Notes under the pieces: generated by a model | What the model saw: the letters and a program-made list of their open reading frames with translations, nothing else | The model's database searches: none | Told to the model about the DNA's origin: nothing | Assembly: GCA_029265335.1 (NCBI GenBank) | Contig: JAJUJN010000103.1 | Coordinates: 1 to 7,248 of the forward strand | From: Alcaligenaceae bacterium | GTDB taxonomy: Bacteria; Pseudomonadota; Gammaproteobacteria; Burkholderiales; Burkholderiaceae_B | Direction of reading: 5' to 3' | Length of the DNA: 7,248 nt | Shown here: positions 6,872 through 7,248 of the stretch, in pieces | How positions within the stretch are numbered: the stretch's first letter is position 1 | Layout: every line of letters starts with the position of its first letter | Made by a program: the position numbers and the translations under genes

Positions 6872-6963
6872 TGACGTCGCAATACTTCGGAAGCCCCCGG
6901 TCGACGCTTGCGCGTAGTGAGAGTGACGATCCATCAGCGGCGTTGTCCCCTCACGGAATAGTT

Positions 6964-6989
6964 CGCGCCGCTTACTCGCGCCGTTTACT
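6964..6989. repeat. Tandem 13-bp repeat over the mdh stop codon
   Basis: CGCGCCGCTTACT (6964-6976) is followed at once by CGCGCCGTTTACT (6977-6989), identical except for one C/T change. The second copy contains the mdh stop codon (TAA on the minus strand, 6985-6987); the first is the same sequence repeated just past the gene end. This looks like a recent small tandem duplication. Confidence 0.8.
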
Positions 6990-7248
6990 TGAGCAGGTCT
7001 TTCACGCCGTCGCGCTCTTCCTCGAGCTCCTTCAGCGTGAGATTCATACGCTCACGCGAAAAGTCGTCGATCTCGAGGTCTTTGACGAGCGTGTATTCAC
7101 CGTTGGCAGTGGTGACCGGAACACCATAGATGATGCCCTCGGGAATGCCGTAGGAGCCGTCGGAGGGCACGCCCATGGTGACCCATTCGCCGTTCGAGCC
7201 GAGCACCCAGTCGCGCATGTGATCGATGGCGGCGTTGGCGGCCGAGGC
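6985..7248 (-). CDS. mdh: Malate dehydrogenase, C-terminal part (5' end outside window)
   Basis: The last 87 residues are present, open to the right edge and ending at TAA (plus-strand 6985-6987). They begin [17 protein letters not shown] and continue with [36 protein letters not shown] and a C-terminal helix [13 protein letters not shown]. This pattern is diagnostic of the NAD-dependent malate dehydrogenase subfamily close to cytosolic eukaryotic MDH, found in many betaproteobacteria and some other phyla. The enzyme oxidises malate to oxaloacetate in the TCA cycle. The NAD-binding Rossmann fold and catalytic His/Asp lie outside the window. The gene is on the same strand as acnA but separated from it by three unrelated genes, and it converges with pncB across a large palindrome. 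Function is confident despite truncation. Confidence 0.96.
   Translation of the reverse strand, partial: ASAANAAIDHMRDWVLGSNGEWVTMGVPSDGSYGIPEGIIYGVPVTTANGEYTLVKDLEIDDFSRERMNLTLKELEEERDGVKDLLK

Larger units (their letters stand above)
6566..6984. other. 419-bp convergent intergenic region between pncB and mdh
   Basis: No gene is supported. A 143-codon plus-strand frame (6486-6917) runs through it, but it begins inside pncB, is rich in Arg/Pro/Ser and simply translates the palindromic repeat. The region is made of the nested palindrome (6578-6843), a REP-like hairpin (6853-6871) and a 13-bp tandem repeat at the mdh stop (6964-6989). No U-tract terminator was found for either gene, so the palindrome or Rho may serve for 3'-end formation. 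Confidence 0.75.

Noticed and set aside
6486..6917. A 143-codon plus-strand frame after pncB
   Set aside because: It begins inside pncB and reads through the nested palindrome. Composition and structure show non-coding repeat, not protein.

Overview
The window is a GC-rich stretch of a proteobacterial chromosome. The aconitase, malate dehydrogenase and nicotinate phosphoribosyltransferase read as betaproteobacterial (Burkholderiales-like) by family resemblance; this placement is inference from protein style and no search was run. It holds six protein genes: two partial at the window edges and four complete. No phage, plasmid, transposase, CRISPR or RNA gene was found.

Layout. 3-152 (+): the last 49 codons of an NAD(P)-dependent aldehyde dehydrogenase. 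A strong bidirectional terminator (241-278) separates it from the convergent acnA (313-3021, -), a complete AcnA/IRP1-type aconitase. A 484-bp divergent intergenic region follows, with two operator-like palindromes (3208-3221 and 3363-3376) and candidate promoters. Next come a leaderless cytosolic-type sulfatase (3506-4831, +), a small I78-family protease-inhibitor lipoprotein (4967-5281, -), and pncB, nicotinate phosphoribosyltransferase (5333-6565, +), which is divergent from the lipoprotein gene. The 419-bp gap after pncB is dominated by a large nested palindrome of about 266 bp centred near 6700, plus a separate REP-like hairpin. The window ends in the C-terminal part of malate dehydrogenase (6985-7248, -).

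How the genes fit together. acnA and mdh are both TCA-cycle genes on the minus strand, and PncB feeds the NAD pool that Mdh and the aldehyde dehydrogenase use, so the theme is central metabolism. The sulfatase and the lipoprotein look like unrelated accessory genes lying between the TCA genes. No two adjacent genes share a strand, so there is no operon inside the window: each gene is its own unit, in alternating convergent and divergent pairs.

I found no convincing new multi-gene system. The parts most worth a second look are the 14-bp perfect palindrome GTCTTATATAAGAC upstream of acnA and the sulfatase, the long nested palindrome between pncB and mdh, and the sulfatase, which has no signal peptide and an alanine-variant maturation motif (CSATR).
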